NCBI GenBank assembly: GCA_020636445.1
Contig: JACJXV010000047.1
Location: 1 to 28,919, forward strand
Direction of reading: 5' to 3'
Source of the DNA: Lewinellaceae bacterium
Lineage (GTDB): Bacteria; Bacteroidota; Bacteroidia; Chitinophagales; Saprospiraceae
DNA length: 28,919 nucleotides
Part shown: positions 8,243-16,862 of the stretch, in pieces
Numbering within the stretch: the first letter of the stretch is position 1
How the letters are laid out: the number at the start of each line of letters is the position of its first letter
Translations under genes and position numbers: made by a program
Notes under the pieces: generated by a model
What the model was told of the DNA's origin: nothing
The model's input: only the letters and a program-made list of their open reading frames with translations
The model's database searches: none

Positions 8243-8872
8243 ATGAAACCTTTGGTGATCGGGATAACCGGCGGTAGCGGATCAGGTAAGACCACGTTTA
8301 TCCGGCAATTGCGGGAAGCTTTTCCACCCGACCAGGTGTGCATCATCTCGCAGGATGATTATTACAAACCCAGGGAGGTGCAGTCTTGTGATGATCGGGG
8401 GGTGGTTAATTTTGACCTGCCCCGATCAATTGATAAAAAATCGTTTTACGAGGATCTGCGGGCCCTGGTGCGGGGGGAGATTGTAGAACGCATAGAATAT
8501 ACCTTTAATAACAGCTCCAAAGAGGCTGCCCGCCTCATCTTTCATCCGGCTCCGGTAATCATCGTAGAAGGGCTATTCGTCCTGCACTTCAAAAAAATCC
8601 GCCACGCACTGGACCTGAGTATTTTCGTACATGCGAAAGAAAATCTCAAAGTTATCCGCCGGATCAAGCGCGATCAGGTAGAGCGCAACTACCCGATTGA
8701 GGATGTCCTGTACCGCTATGAGAATCACGTGTTACCGGCCTTTGAAAAGTACATCAAGCCCTACATGGAAGAGGTGGACGTGGTGATCAACAACAACCAC
8801 CATTTTGATCAGGCTTTACTGATGCTGCAGGGATTTGTACACCATTATCTACGAGAAAATCCGGCTCAGTAA
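8243..8872 (+). CDS. udk: uridine kinase
   Basis: A 209-residue P-loop kinase that phosphorylates uridine (and usually cytidine) to the monophosphate in pyrimidine salvage. Walker A is GGSGSGKT at residues 10-17, followed by the family's SQDDYY motif, the NFDLPRSID stretch, VEGLFVL and the RRIKRDQ lid segment. The ATG at 8243 is preferred over an in-frame GTG at 8216 because it starts directly at the P-loop strand and a promoter element overlaps the longer version. It is divergent from the nucleoside transporter, so uptake and phosphorylation are encoded side by side. Its stop codon lies 3 bases from the stop of the next, convergent gene. Confidence 0.95.
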   Translation: MKPLVIGITGGSGSGKTTFIRQLREAFPPDQVCIISQDDYYKPREVQSCDDRGVVNFDLPRSIDKKSFYEDLRALVRGEIVERIEYTFNNSSKEAARLIFHPAPVIIVEGLFVLHFKKIRHALDLSIFVHAKENLKVIRRIKRDQVERNYPIEDVLYRYENHVLPAFEKYIKPYMEEVDVVINNNHHFDQALLMLQGFVHHYLRENPAQ

Positions 8873-8875
8873 TTC

Positions 8876-9061
8876 CTATTTCTTGGCTTCCTTATCTTTT
8901 TGCAGGGCTACTATTTCATCCATAACTTTTTCAGCTTCCGCTGTCTTAGCCGCATAAGCTTTGATATCACCCTTACGCTGCAGTTGCATTGCTTCTTCGA
9001 GGAGTTGCTCGTACTGTTGCTCCAGTTTCTTTATAGGGTCTTTTTTGAATAAGCCGAACAT
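8876..9061 (-). CDS. small coiled-coil protein (DUF6435/Lacal_2735 family)
   Basis: A 61-residue charged protein beginning MFGLFKKDP and continuing with a KKLEQQYEQLLEEAM helix, an RKGDIKAYA turn and a second helix ending in lysines. This pattern matches a small conserved Bacteroidota family known as DUF6435 or Lacal_2735. Function is unknown. The sequence predicts a helical hairpin with no signal peptide or membrane segment. It converges on uridine kinase with only 3 bases between stop codons. Confidence 0.8.
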   Translation of the reverse strand: MFGLFKKDPIKKLEQQYEQLLEEAMQLQRKGDIKAYAAKTAEAEKVMDEIVALQKDKEAKK

Positions 9062-9134
9062 GGGTATTTGCTTTTGAATACTGGTGAATGATAACAGTAT
9101 AACTATCGGAAAGGAGAAAGGTTGCGCAGTCCTT

Positions 9135-9155
9135 AGTGAAGAGTGAGCAGTGAGC
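9135..9155. repeat. heptamer repeat AGTGAAG/AGTGAGC x3
   Basis: Three 7-base units in a row, AGTGAAG, AGTGAGC and AGTGAGC. AGTGAAG is the reverse complement of the CTTCACT unit at 6732-6759. It lies in the 223-base gap between the DUF6435 gene start and the end of the cytochrome maturation cluster. Nothing else recognisable is seen in this gap apart from a stretch near 9172-9206 related to the repeats at 3727-3874. Confidence 0.65.
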
Positions 9156-9284
9156 AGACAAAACCCCTCATTGCGTCTTAATTGCGGCTTTGTGACTTTG
9201 TGAGGTATTTTGGGTTAGCATGAAGTGAGAGAAGAAATCCTAACCTCCGCAGATACTTCGGCGGTCAAGTCACGCTCAACACAC

Positions 9285-9569
9285 TCAGATAATCTCCTCA
9301 AATTCATCCGCGATATCTGGCTGTGGTAGCTTGCGGCTGATGGCCCGCGTACGCACGTTATGCATGGTTTGAATTCCCTGCAGGACTTCCTGGCAGAATG
9401 TATCATCCACGAGTGCCTGGATATCGGCCAGGGTTTCCATGCCTTCGCCCTGCCGGAATTTATAGATTTGTTCGTACAAACCGGATTCGAATTTTACCGA
9501 TAAACGGTTATCCATTTTGAAGACGGTGATCTTGAGTGAGGGGTGCTCGATATAGCCGATAATACGCAT
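9285..9569 (-). CDS. conserved hypothetical protein, 94 aa
   Basis: A 94-residue protein starting MRIIGYIEHPSLKITVFKMD, predicted as a short beta-rich N-terminal half followed by helices and an acidic tail (DEFEEII). I do not recognise a named domain, though the N-terminal pattern looks like a conserved Bacteroidota protein of unknown function. It begins 7 bases after the stop codon of the DUF2520 gene, so it is very probably translated from the same transcript as ccmE-ccmF. No signal peptide or membrane segment is seen. Confidence 0.75.
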   Translation of the reverse strand: MRIIGYIEHPSLKITVFKMDNRLSVKFESGLYEQIYKFRQGEGMETLADIQALVDDTFCQEVLQGIQTMHNVRTRAISRKLPQPDIADEFEEII

Positions 9570-9576
9570 GACAAGG

Positions 9577-10353
9577 TTATTTGTTGGATTGCTGAATATG
9601 GTCGCTAAGGAGCTGGTAGATCGTCTGTAGCTCGGGGTAGGCCGATAGCTGGGCTATATGCCGCTGGAGGGTAGCCTGATCGCCGCGCCGCGCCGGACCT
9701 GTCTGTGCCGTTTCCGGCAGTTGCTCCTGCACTTTGGCGGCCGTTTCCCGGATAAGGGGGCGGATCAGTGAAAAGGGCAGCTCCTGCTCAGCCAGTAGCT
9801 CTGCGGCAATTTGAAATAAGTGATTACTAAAGTTATTGGCAAAAACAGCCGCCAGATGACAACGCGCCCGTTGTTCGTCGTTCAGGTGGTGTACTTCGGC
9901 GCTCATTTGCCGGGCCAGCTGGGCCAAGAGTGCCAGGTCATCCGGATTTCCGGCATCATAACACAGCGGCACTTCGATGAAAAAATCCAGATGCCGGTTC
10001 CGGGAAAGGGTCTGCAGGGGGTAAAAAACAGCTGCCCGGGGGAAAAGATCAGCCAGTAAACCGCAGGGGGTAGCCCCGGAAGTATGGATTACCAGACTAT
10101 CTTTAGGTAATCGCTTAGCCAGAGCTTCGCCTACGGGGCGGATTGCATCATCACTGACGGCCAGTAGGTAGGCATCGGCGTTTTGTTTGAGCGCATCCCA
10201 TTGACTAATGGGCGTCGCATGCAGCAAATCGCCGAGGTCTCTTGCCCGCTCCAAACGCCGGCTATACACCTGGGAAATCACGATCCCACAAGCTCGTAAC
10301 CGCTGCCCCAGATGCAAGGCAACATTCCCCGCACCAATCAGGGCAATGGTCAT
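9577..10353 (-). CDS. Rossmann-like/DUF2520 oxidoreductase
   Basis: A 258-residue protein resembling pyrroline-5-carboxylate reductase or ketopantoate reductase. It has an N-terminal NAD(P)-binding Rossmann fold (GAGNVALHLG, with Gly7-x-Gly9-x-x-Ala12) and a C-terminal DUF2520 helical domain containing the HLAAVFANNFSNHL helix. The substrate is not established for this family. Its ATG overlaps the TGA of the ccmF gene by four bases (ATGA at 10350-10353), indicating translational coupling in the cytochrome maturation operon. This placement may be simple operon packing and does not prove a role in heme handling. Confidence 0.9.
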   Translation of the reverse strand: MTIALIGAGNVALHLGQRLRACGIVISQVYSRRLERARDLGDLLHATPISQWDALKQNADAYLLAVSDDAIRPVGEALAKRLPKDSLVIHTSGATPCGLLADLFPRAAVFYPLQTLSRNRHLDFFIEVPLCYDAGNPDDLALLAQLARQMSAEVHHLNDEQRARCHLAAVFANNFSNHLFQIAAELLAEQELPFSLIRPLIRETAAKVQEQLPETAQTGPARRGDQATLQRHIAQLSAYPELQTIYQLLSDHIQQSNK

Positions 10354-13217
10354 GCCGGGCGTTTTTGGCTCATGCGATAGCCCATACTAACCGCCATGCC
10401 CAGCATCATCATAATTGAGCCCAACCAGAAAAAGTTAATTCCGGGGAACTCAATAGCCTCCAGGACAATGTAGTCCGAACGTAGCGAATCCGTTGCCACA
10501 TCAATGGGAATGGCAGCCTCCCGCGGAGCAGCCATTGCCAGCAGTAGTTTTGCCTGTTCGGTTTTGGGATCCAGTACCGGGAAACGGACGTGAATGCCGA
10601 GCTCTTCAATTTCTGATTTGATATTCAGAGGCTGGCCCTGGCGGATGAGGAAAATGGGCTCTACGGGATACTGGCTGCCATCAGGCGTCTGTACCAGCAT
10701 ACTGGCGCCTACGGCCAGATCACCCTCCTCCGGTATGTAGTTGGAATGTTGCGGGTTGCGGTTGAAGCCCTGGAAGGTAATTGTATTGCCACCGAAGGTC
10801 GTTTGCTGCCCCGGAGCCAGGTTAAATTCCTGGTAATTCAATTCCTCTTCCATAGTGAACACCCGCTCGAATACCTCCTCATTGAGGCGGACGCGGGTAC
10901 TAAGCTCATTAATCTGCACCGGATAGCTGTAAAGCAACTGGCCACGCAGGGCAACCATCGGCTCAACCGTATAGGTGCTGTCCTCATCATCGCGATGTAC
11001 CCGGATACGAGCCCCAACAGCCAGGTCGCCTGCTTCCGGATGGTAGTCGGGGTGAGTAGGGTTGCGGATGATTTCTTCCAGGGTCAGCGAATAGGTTTTG
11101 ACCAGACTGGTATCCTGGTCGCGCAACTCAACGGTATCGAGGAAGGTTTCCGTAGAATAAGGCAGCACTTCATGCACCTTGTAATTCAGACTGTCTTCCC
11201 GTTGCTGACGCATTTCCATATCGATTTCTACCTGGGGCAGAGAGGCAATATGGGTGAAAATATCCTTCTTCAAATAATGCTTCGTTGAGGGGTTTGACGC
11301 CGCTATTTTAGTGAAGGACTTATCGTATAACACGTTTGGGTGCAGGTCGAACTCTTCCAGGATTTTTCCCTCGGCATCTTTGCGTTTGAAGTTCACCGTA
11401 TAGGTACGCGTATACACGTCGAGGGTGTCGTCGGTATAGGTGACTTCATACCCACTCATGATCATGGGGTTATCCTTGAAAAGCAGGATATTGCGGCGCA
11501 GGCTTTCGTCGTCGGCACCTTCAATCAGCCCCTCCATGATGAACGGATTATTGGAGATAACCCGCTGGTTGAGTCCGGAAGCCATAATGCCGACAATCAT
11601 AATGCCAAAACCCATGTGGCTCATGACAGACCCGCCGGCCTTGAGATTGCCACGCAGGAAACTGACCAGGTAATCGAGGTTGGTGATGACGGTGAAAATT
11701 CCGGCGAAAAGTAATGTCCAATACTGCCAGGCCTTGGCTTCAATCCATTGGGTAGTCAGGAAGGTAAGAATCATAGCTACTGCTGCGGCGCCACCCAGGT
11801 GCGCTGCGAACCGCCCTCTGTTTTTTGCCCAGTTTACTTCCCGGAAGCGCAGATACTGGCCCATACCGGAAAGCAGGCCGATAAAGACGCCAATCCAGAG
11901 TTGATATTTGTTGTAATGGGGAATAGGATCTGCGATTACCCGCCCCTGGAAGGTGGGGTCGAAGAACTGCATGATTTTATTATACACCGGCAGGGAGGTC
12001 GATCCGGTAATCAGGATTGCCGAGAAAAACAATACCAGGGAGCCGATGAACATCCAGAATTCTTTGGAAGAAGTGGCTTCCTCTTTGGCCGGTGCCGGAA
12101 TGCCCTTATACCGGGCGCCCAGCAGGATACCACCCATGAGCAGGAAAATGGCAATAAAAGCCACCAACTGCCACTCCAGCCCCATTTCTGTAAAGGCGTG
12201 AACGGAGGTTTCGCCCAGCACCCCGCTGCGGGTGAGGAACGTCGAATACACCACCAGGACAAACGAAAGGATATAAAACAGGTAGGTACTGCGAATGGAG
12301 TGCCCGGTGCTGCGGGCCACCAAATTGGTGTGAATACCGCCAATCAGGACCAACCAGGGAACCAGTGACATATTTTCCACGGGATCCCAGGCCCAGTATC
12401 CTCCGAAGCTGAGGGCCTCGTAAGCCCAGGCACCTCCCATCAGGATGCCGGTTCCGAGGATAGCACCACTGAAAAGAGCCCAGGAAAGCGCTGGCCGCAG
12501 CCAGTCTTCATGTCGGCGCATCCATAAACCAGCAATCGCAAAAGCGAAGGGAATGGTAGTAGAGGCAAAACCCAGGAAAAGGGTAGGGGGGTGGATGGTC
12601 ATCCAGTAGTTTTGCAACAGTGGGTTCAGCCCGTTACCTTTGATGAGTTTGACGTATTCCGCGTTCGCAAAAATTGGGGCAGCCATCGTTTCGCGCAACA
12701 TCATCAAGGGGCTGCTACCCAGTTTGAAGGCACCTTCGCCGCCGCCAAAGTAGATACCTACAATCATCGAACTGATTACTGCCTCTACCAGGGCGACTAC
12801 GGCCAGGGTTGATGTTTCCCAGCTACGGCCAAACCGTAAGAGTACAAACCCCAGGATAACGTGCCAGAACATCCAGAGGAGGAAACTTCCTTCCTGGCCT
12901 TCCCAAAAGGCCGCAAAAATGTATTTAAAGGGTAATTCTTCGGATACGTGCGCCCAAACATACTGGTATTCGAAGAACCGATTGATCATGATATAAAAAA
13001 TCACCCCAATAGCCGTAAATACGGCGGCCCCATGGGTGATAAATGCACCTCGCCCCAAGGAGCGCCAGCCGGTATATTCCGTAGGGGTTTCTCGCCGTTG
13101 CGTCGCTTTAAAATAGGCAAACGCAGCCAGCAGGGCTGCTACAAAAGCGGTTAAAATGGCGAAATGGCCGATGCGCCCTGGCCATAAATGCTCTCCTACG
13201 TACTGAATCTCCTCCAT
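10350..13217 (-). CDS. ccmF: cytochrome c heme lyase subunit CcmF
   Basis: A 955-residue multi-pass membrane protein of the CcmF/CcsA heme-handling superfamily, which attaches heme to apocytochrome c at the periplasmic face. Seen are the FWEGQEGSFLLW stretch near 104-115, HPP with His209, and the WWD-type heme-binding motif as YWAWDPVENMSLVPW near 274-288, with about 13-15 membrane segments. Between roughly residues 560 and 920 lies a large soluble domain before a final membrane helix, so the protein is considerably longer than proteobacterial CcmF (about 650). I chose the ATG at 13217 over a GTG at 13256 because it aligns with the usual N-terminus. Downstream of ccmE (78-base gap) and overlapping the DUF2520 gene by four bases. 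Confidence 0.95.
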   Translation of the reverse strand: MEEIQYVGEHLWPGRIGHFAILTAFVAALLAAFAYFKATQRRETPTEYTGWRSLGRGAFITHGAAVFTAIGVIFYIMINRFFEYQYVWAHVSEELPFKYIFAAFWEGQEGSFLLWMFWHVILGFVLLRFGRSWETSTLAVVALVEAVISSMIVGIYFGGGEGAFKLGSSPLMMLRETMAAPIFANAEYVKLIKGNGLNPLLQNYWMTIHPPTLFLGFASTTIPFAFAIAGLWMRRHEDWLRPALSWALFSGAILGTGILMGGAWAYEALSFGGYWAWDPVENMSLVPWLVLIGGIHTNLVARSTGHSIRSTYLFYILSFVLVVYSTFLTRSGVLGETSVHAFTEMGLEWQLVAFIAIFLLMGGILLGARYKGIPAPAKEEATSSKEFWMFIGSLVLFFSAILITGSTSLPVYNKIMQFFDPTFQGRVIADPIPHYNKYQLWIGVFIGLLSGMGQYLRFREVNWAKNRGRFAAHLGGAAAVAMILTFLTTQWIEAKAWQYWTLLFAGIFTVITNLDYLVSFLRGNLKAGGSVMSHMGFGIMIVGIMASGLNQRVISNNPFIMEGLIEGADDESLRRNILLFKDNPMIMSGYEVTYTDDTLDVYTRTYTVNFKRKDAEGKILEEFDLHPNVLYDKSFTKIAASNPSTKHYLKKDIFTHIASLPQVEIDMEMRQQREDSLNYKVHEVLPYSTETFLDTVELRDQDTSLVKTYSLTLEEIIRNPTHPDYHPEAGDLAVGARIRVHRDDEDSTYTVEPMVALRGQLLYSYPVQINELSTRVRLNEEVFERVFTMEEELNYQEFNLAPGQQTTFGGNTITFQGFNRNPQHSNYIPEEGDLAVGASMLVQTPDGSQYPVEPIFLIRQGQPLNIKSEIEELGIHVRFPVLDPKTEQAKLLLAMAAPREAAIPIDVATDSLRSDYIVLEAIEFPGINFFWLGSIMMMLGMAVSMGYRMSQKRPA

Positions 13218-13295
13218 GGTCCTGATATGGTAAAAATGGTAAGGGCTGCCAACCACACGAGTGGCAGGAAATGGTCAAGTAAGTTCGCAACAGGC

Positions 13296-13703
13296 TTATC
13301 CGGCCTGTGCGCTTTTTTCACTTTTAATGTAAATCTCCTCGTCTTTGTATTTCGAAGGGCATTTCATCAGCAGGTCGGTGGCGATAAACTGGTCACCTTC
13401 CATCTTGCCGGTAACGACAATCTGCTCGGAAAGTTCAAAGTCTTGCGGCTTAGCTGCCAGTAACACCACCTGGCGTTCTTCGCCATCAGCATCCCGGATA
13501 AAGAAGCTGAAATAGTTGGGGTCTTTTTCCGGATTGTACACCATCTCCTTGTCTTTCGCCAGCTGCCCGGCGATTTTCACCTTCTGGTCAAGGGTGCTGG
13601 CTTGCTGAAAAGTGGCATAGGTACTCATGTCACCAGCTGCATTCACCAGTAGGGCGATGGCTACGACAATCATGGCAATGGCAACGAAATGGATCTTCTT
13701 CAT
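13296..13703 (-). CDS. ccmE: cytochrome c maturation protein CcmE, Cys type
   Basis: A 135-residue heme chaperone with an N-terminal membrane anchor (about residues 5-22) and a periplasmic OB-fold domain. CcmE carries heme to the CcmF lyase. In the well-studied E. coli protein a histidine in an H-x-x-x-Y motif binds heme covalently. Here the equivalent position is Cys115 in C-P-S-K-Y (C-x-x-x-Y, Tyr119), the variant known from some archaea and other bacteria. The start at 13703 gives the correct anchor; an in-frame upstream ATG at 13772 would add 23 residues without family similarity. It is the first gene seen in the operon; ccmA, ccmB, ccmC, ccmG and ccmH are not in the window. Confidence 0.92.
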   Translation of the reverse strand: MKKIHFVAIAMIVVAIALLVNAAGDMSTYATFQQASTLDQKVKIAGQLAKDKEMVYNPEKDPNYFSFFIRDADGEERQVVLLAAKPQDFELSEQIVVTGKMEGDQFIATDLLMKCPSKYKDEEIYIKSEKSAQAG

Positions 13704-13812
13704 GTTGGGCGTTTTAGTAAATAACGCAAAATACGGGGTTCCGGTCGGTAATATGGAGTTTAAGTCAGTCAAATTGTTGTCATATAAAAAGGTCGGTCCC
13801 TGAAAATGTCCT

Positions 13813-13826
13813 TTAGGAATTAGGAA
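13813..13826. repeat. heptamer repeat TTAGGAA x2
   Basis: Two perfect adjacent copies of TTAGGAA in the divergent region between ccmE and the DUF2911 gene, followed by AGTCC. It is short and could be chance alone. It is listed because the 7-base unit matches the unit length of the other intergenic repeats in the window. Confidence 0.45.
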
Positions 13827-13858
13827 GTCCTTATTTTATAGGCCTAAAACCAACTAGT

Positions 13859-15391
13859 ATGACACGTTGCCGGCTGTTTTTCGTTGCACTTTTTGCTGTC
13901 TTAGTCAACGTTTTTCCTGCTCTGGGCCAATTGGTAACGCCTGCGGCGAGCCCGCGGACACAACTTTCCCAGGATATTGGCTTTACCACCATCACGCTTC
14001 AATACAGCCGGCCGGCTGTAAATGGTCGCAAAATATTCGGTGAGTTGCAACCCTACGGGGTGCTATGGCGCCTGGGAGCCAATGAATCATCCAAGATTCG
14101 CTTTTCCCGGCCAGTCAAGATCGCTGACCGCGAGGTGCCAGCAGGGACCTATGCCCTCTACGCCATTCCCGGAGCCACCCAGTGGACCTGGATCCTGAAT
14201 CGCGATACCTCCTTGTGGGGGGAACGGGGATACCGCCAGGAGGCCGACCTGCTCAGGACCACGGTTTCCCCAGAGGTTATCCCGAACCGGGTTGAGCGCA
14301 TGGAGCTCCATTTCGAGGATATGAATTTTCATGGCGGCGATCTGGTACTGGACTGGGAGAATACCCGGGTTCGCCTGCCCATCCGGGTGGATACCGATGC
14401 CGAAGTGGAGGCCCGCATTAAAGCTACCCTGGCCGCTAAGCCTACGGGTACGGATTATTACAATGCTGCGCGCTATTACCTCGATAATGGCCGGGATTTA
14501 AAGCAGGCCCGTCAGTGGATGGAACAACGCGTAGCGCTGGAAGGTGAACAGTTTGGCATCCTCCGCTACAAAGCCCTGCTGGAATATCAATTAGGCGACA
14601 CGCTGCAAGCCCGCCAGACCATGCTGCGCTCCCTGGAATTGGCGCAACAGGCAGGCAATGAGCATTATGTACGCATGAACCAACGTAGCCTGCAAGACTG
14701 GACCTGGCAACCTGCCGGACTGGCCGGAGCGGAAATCATTCGCCGCAGCATTGCTTACCACGATCCGGGGAATCAGTGGGCGCAGGGAAAATTTCAACTG
14801 GCCTTGTATGAAAGCCGACCGGGAGGAACGGGGCGCTTTACGGAGCTTTATCTGGATAATGGCCAGGGGCGCTTTGAACTTCGGCAGCAACGGGAAACTA
14901 ATTTCTTTCTCCGGATAGTCAGTGCGGATACCTGCCAAAGCTGGCTCAATGGCCGGAATGATTTGAGTCCTGCGGAACAACAGCGGCAGCGGATGGATTG
15001 TGCCGGTACCCAGTTTTTTCGCAACTACTACGCCTATCTTTGGGGGCTGCCCATGAAACTTACGGATTCGGGTACACAAATTGATCCTCAGGCTAAACGA
15101 AGGAACTTCTTTGGGGAGGATTTGCTGGAAGTGCGGGTCACCTATTCGCCGGAAGTAGGCAAGGATGTCTGGTATTTCTATTTCAACCCTCAAACGTTTG
15201 CCTTGCGAGGGTACCGGTTTTATCATGATGAAGCCAAAAATGACGGGGAGTATATCTTACTGCAGGGGGAATTATCGAACCAGGGGTTGAAAATTCCCGC
15301 CCGTCGCCAGTGGTATACCCATCAGGGCCGGGAATTCCTGGGCGAAGATGTTTTGTTAGAAAATTGGCTGGGCTGGCCCAAAAACCACTAA
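13859..15391 (+). CDS. secreted DUF2911 protein with C-terminal DUF6503-like domain
   Basis: A 510-residue protein with a signal peptide (about 24 residues, ending ALGQ). Residues about 30-180 are a DUF2911 domain, recognised by SPRTQLSQDIG, YSRPAVNGRKIFG, VLWRLGANESSKI and VPAGTYALYAIPG. Residues about 195-280 look like helical TPR-type repeats (YYNAARYYLDNG, KALLEYQLGD). Residues about 285-505 are beta-rich, with ELYLDNGQGRFEL, DVWYFYFNP and FLGEDVLLE, resembling the DUF6503/lipoprotein-carrier-like fold of Bacteroidota. The function of these domains is unknown; they sit outside the cytoplasm. DUF2911 proteins often end after the TPR part, so the added domain looks like a fusion. A short palindrome with a T-run follows the stop. 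Confidence 0.88.
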   Translation: MTRCRLFFVALFAVLVNVFPALGQLVTPAASPRTQLSQDIGFTTITLQYSRPAVNGRKIFGELQPYGVLWRLGANESSKIRFSRPVKIADREVPAGTYALYAIPGATQWTWILNRDTSLWGERGYRQEADLLRTTVSPEVIPNRVERMELHFEDMNFHGGDLVLDWENTRVRLPIRVDTDAEVEARIKATLAAKPTGTDYYNAARYYLDNGRDLKQARQWMEQRVALEGEQFGILRYKALLEYQLGDTLQARQTMLRSLELAQQAGNEHYVRMNQRSLQDWTWQPAGLAGAEIIRRSIAYHDPGNQWAQGKFQLALYESRPGGTGRFTELYLDNGQGRFELRQQRETNFFLRIVSADTCQSWLNGRNDLSPAEQQRQRMDCAGTQFFRNYYAYLWGLPMKLTDSGTQIDPQAKRRNFFGEDLLEVRVTYSPEVGKDVWYFYFNPQTFALRGYRFYHDEAKNDGEYILLQGELSNQGLKIPARRQWYTHQGREFLGEDVLLENWLGWPKNH

Positions 15392-15400
15392 GTCAAGATC

Positions 15401-15419
15401 GCTTTCGAAAGCTATTTTT
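15401..15419 (+). terminator. possible terminator after the DUF2911 gene
   Basis: The perfect palindrome GCTTTCGAAAGC at 15401-15412 is followed by TATTTTT. The stem is short (4-6 bp) and not GC-rich, so termination would be weak. It starts 9 bases after the stop codon. Confidence 0.35.
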
Positions 15420-15488
15420 AACTACCTTTAAACAGTAAATGTCCAGCGCCCGGCAATCCCGCCGGGTGTTCGAAAAAATCCCGAACCC

Positions 15489-16610
15489 ATGCCTTTTTAT
15501 CAGTATTTGACCAACCAACTTCCCGACGGCGAACGCATTATTGAACGCTTGCTGGAATTGCGCAAACAATTGAAAGCTAATGTTCCCCAGCGAACGCTGG
15601 AGGATACCCTGTTGTTGGCTACCTGGAATATCCGGGAATTTGACGGCCCTAAGTACGGCCGCCGTATGGCCGAAGCCTACTACTATATTGCTGAAATTAT
15701 TTCTCACTTCGACCTGGTGGCTGTTCAGGAGGTTAATAAGGATCTGGATGCTCTCAACCAGGTCATCCGTATTCTGGGTTCGCACTGGAAATATATCTTT
15801 ACCGATGAAACGGCCGGCAGGGCAGGCAACATGGAGCGCCTGGCGATGCTCTATGATTCCCGGAAAATTACCTTCGGCGGCCTGGCCAGCGAAGTGGTGA
15901 TTCCGCCCCGGACGGTCCGCACACCCGATGGCAAAACGGTTATCGAGCCCGCCCGCCAGCTCGCCCGCACGCCTTTTGCGGTAGGGTGGAAAAGTGGCTG
16001 GACGGATTTTGTACTCACCACCGTCCATATTTACTATGGCGAAGCCAAAGCTGAAGACCCCCTGCGGGTGCAGGAAATCAGTGAAATCGCCGAATTTCTG
16101 GCTAAACAATCCAAAAGTGTAGGGTCGTGGTCACATAACTATATCCTCCTGGGAGATTTCAATATTTTTGACCCGGAAGATGCTACCATGAAGGCGCTTA
16201 AGGATGCCAAATTTAATGTCCCGGAAGAACTCCAGAACCTGCCTTCCAATGTCGCCCGCAACAAATACTATGATCAAATAGCCTTCATGGTGCGCAACGA
16301 TCGCTTTGAAACAACCGGGAAAGCAGGCGTTTTTGATTTCTATGAAACGGTTTTCCGGGAATCCGATGAGCAAATTTATGTACCCTATATGGGAGAGGGT
16401 TACCTCACTACTTCGGCGGGAAAACCCCGCACTAATCCGGGAAACTATTATCGCGACTGGCGTACGCACCAGATGAGTGACCACCTGCCTATGTGGGTAG
16501 AATTGCAAATCAACTTTTCCGATGCTTACCTGCAGCGCAAATTGAAAGAAAAGCAGGATGCCGCTTCCCGCGGTGCTTTGTGGACCTTCCGCGACCCGCT
16601 GTTGCCGTAG
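15489..16610 (+). CDS. endonuclease/exonuclease/phosphatase family protein
   Basis: A 373-residue protein of the EEP superfamily (DNase I-like fold), Mg-dependent phosphodiesterases or nucleases. Motifs in order are ATWNIRE with Asn47, VAVQEVN with Glu81, the central TVHIYYG strand, LLGDFNIFD, and the C-terminal SDHLPMWVEL. The catalytic set (Asn, Glu, His, Asp, Asn, Asp-His) is therefore intact. No signal peptide is visible, so it is probably cytoplasmic, acting on nucleic acid or a phosphorylated metabolite; substrate is not predictable. A CCCGGC/GCCGGG hairpin and a TACCTTTA box lie upstream, so it may have its own promoter. Confidence 0.9.
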   Translation: MPFYQYLTNQLPDGERIIERLLELRKQLKANVPQRTLEDTLLLATWNIREFDGPKYGRRMAEAYYYIAEIISHFDLVAVQEVNKDLDALNQVIRILGSHWKYIFTDETAGRAGNMERLAMLYDSRKITFGGLASEVVIPPRTVRTPDGKTVIEPARQLARTPFAVGWKSGWTDFVLTTVHIYYGEAKAEDPLRVQEISEIAEFLAKQSKSVGSWSHNYILLGDFNIFDPEDATMKALKDAKFNVPEELQNLPSNVARNKYYDQIAFMVRNDRFETTGKAGVFDFYETVFRESDEQIYVPYMGEGYLTTSAGKPRTNPGNYYRDWRTHQMSDHLPMWVELQINFSDAYLQRKLKEKQDAASRGALWTFRDPLLP

Positions 16611-16862
16611 GGTAAGAGGGCCTGCATTCGGCTGGCGCCTGCATTTGGCGCTTTGCCTTGAACAATGCTAGCGGCACCAGCCCAGGCTGGAAAATCATCA
16701 ATTTCTCAAATCACTTCGCACAATAGATACAACGATATATCGGGCTTTAAAGTATTCGCATCTCAAGCTCACCCAAGGGTATTTTCTATTTGCACTGTAC
16801 TCCGATGAGCAAGTTTTTTGGGTGCCATCTCTTTTGTGAAGGTCTGAATCGAGCCGGAACCG

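Noticed and set aside
11748..12368. 206-residue plus-strand frame opposite ccmF
   Set aside because: Shadow of the well-supported ccmF gene; the translation is low in hydrophobic structure and matches no family.
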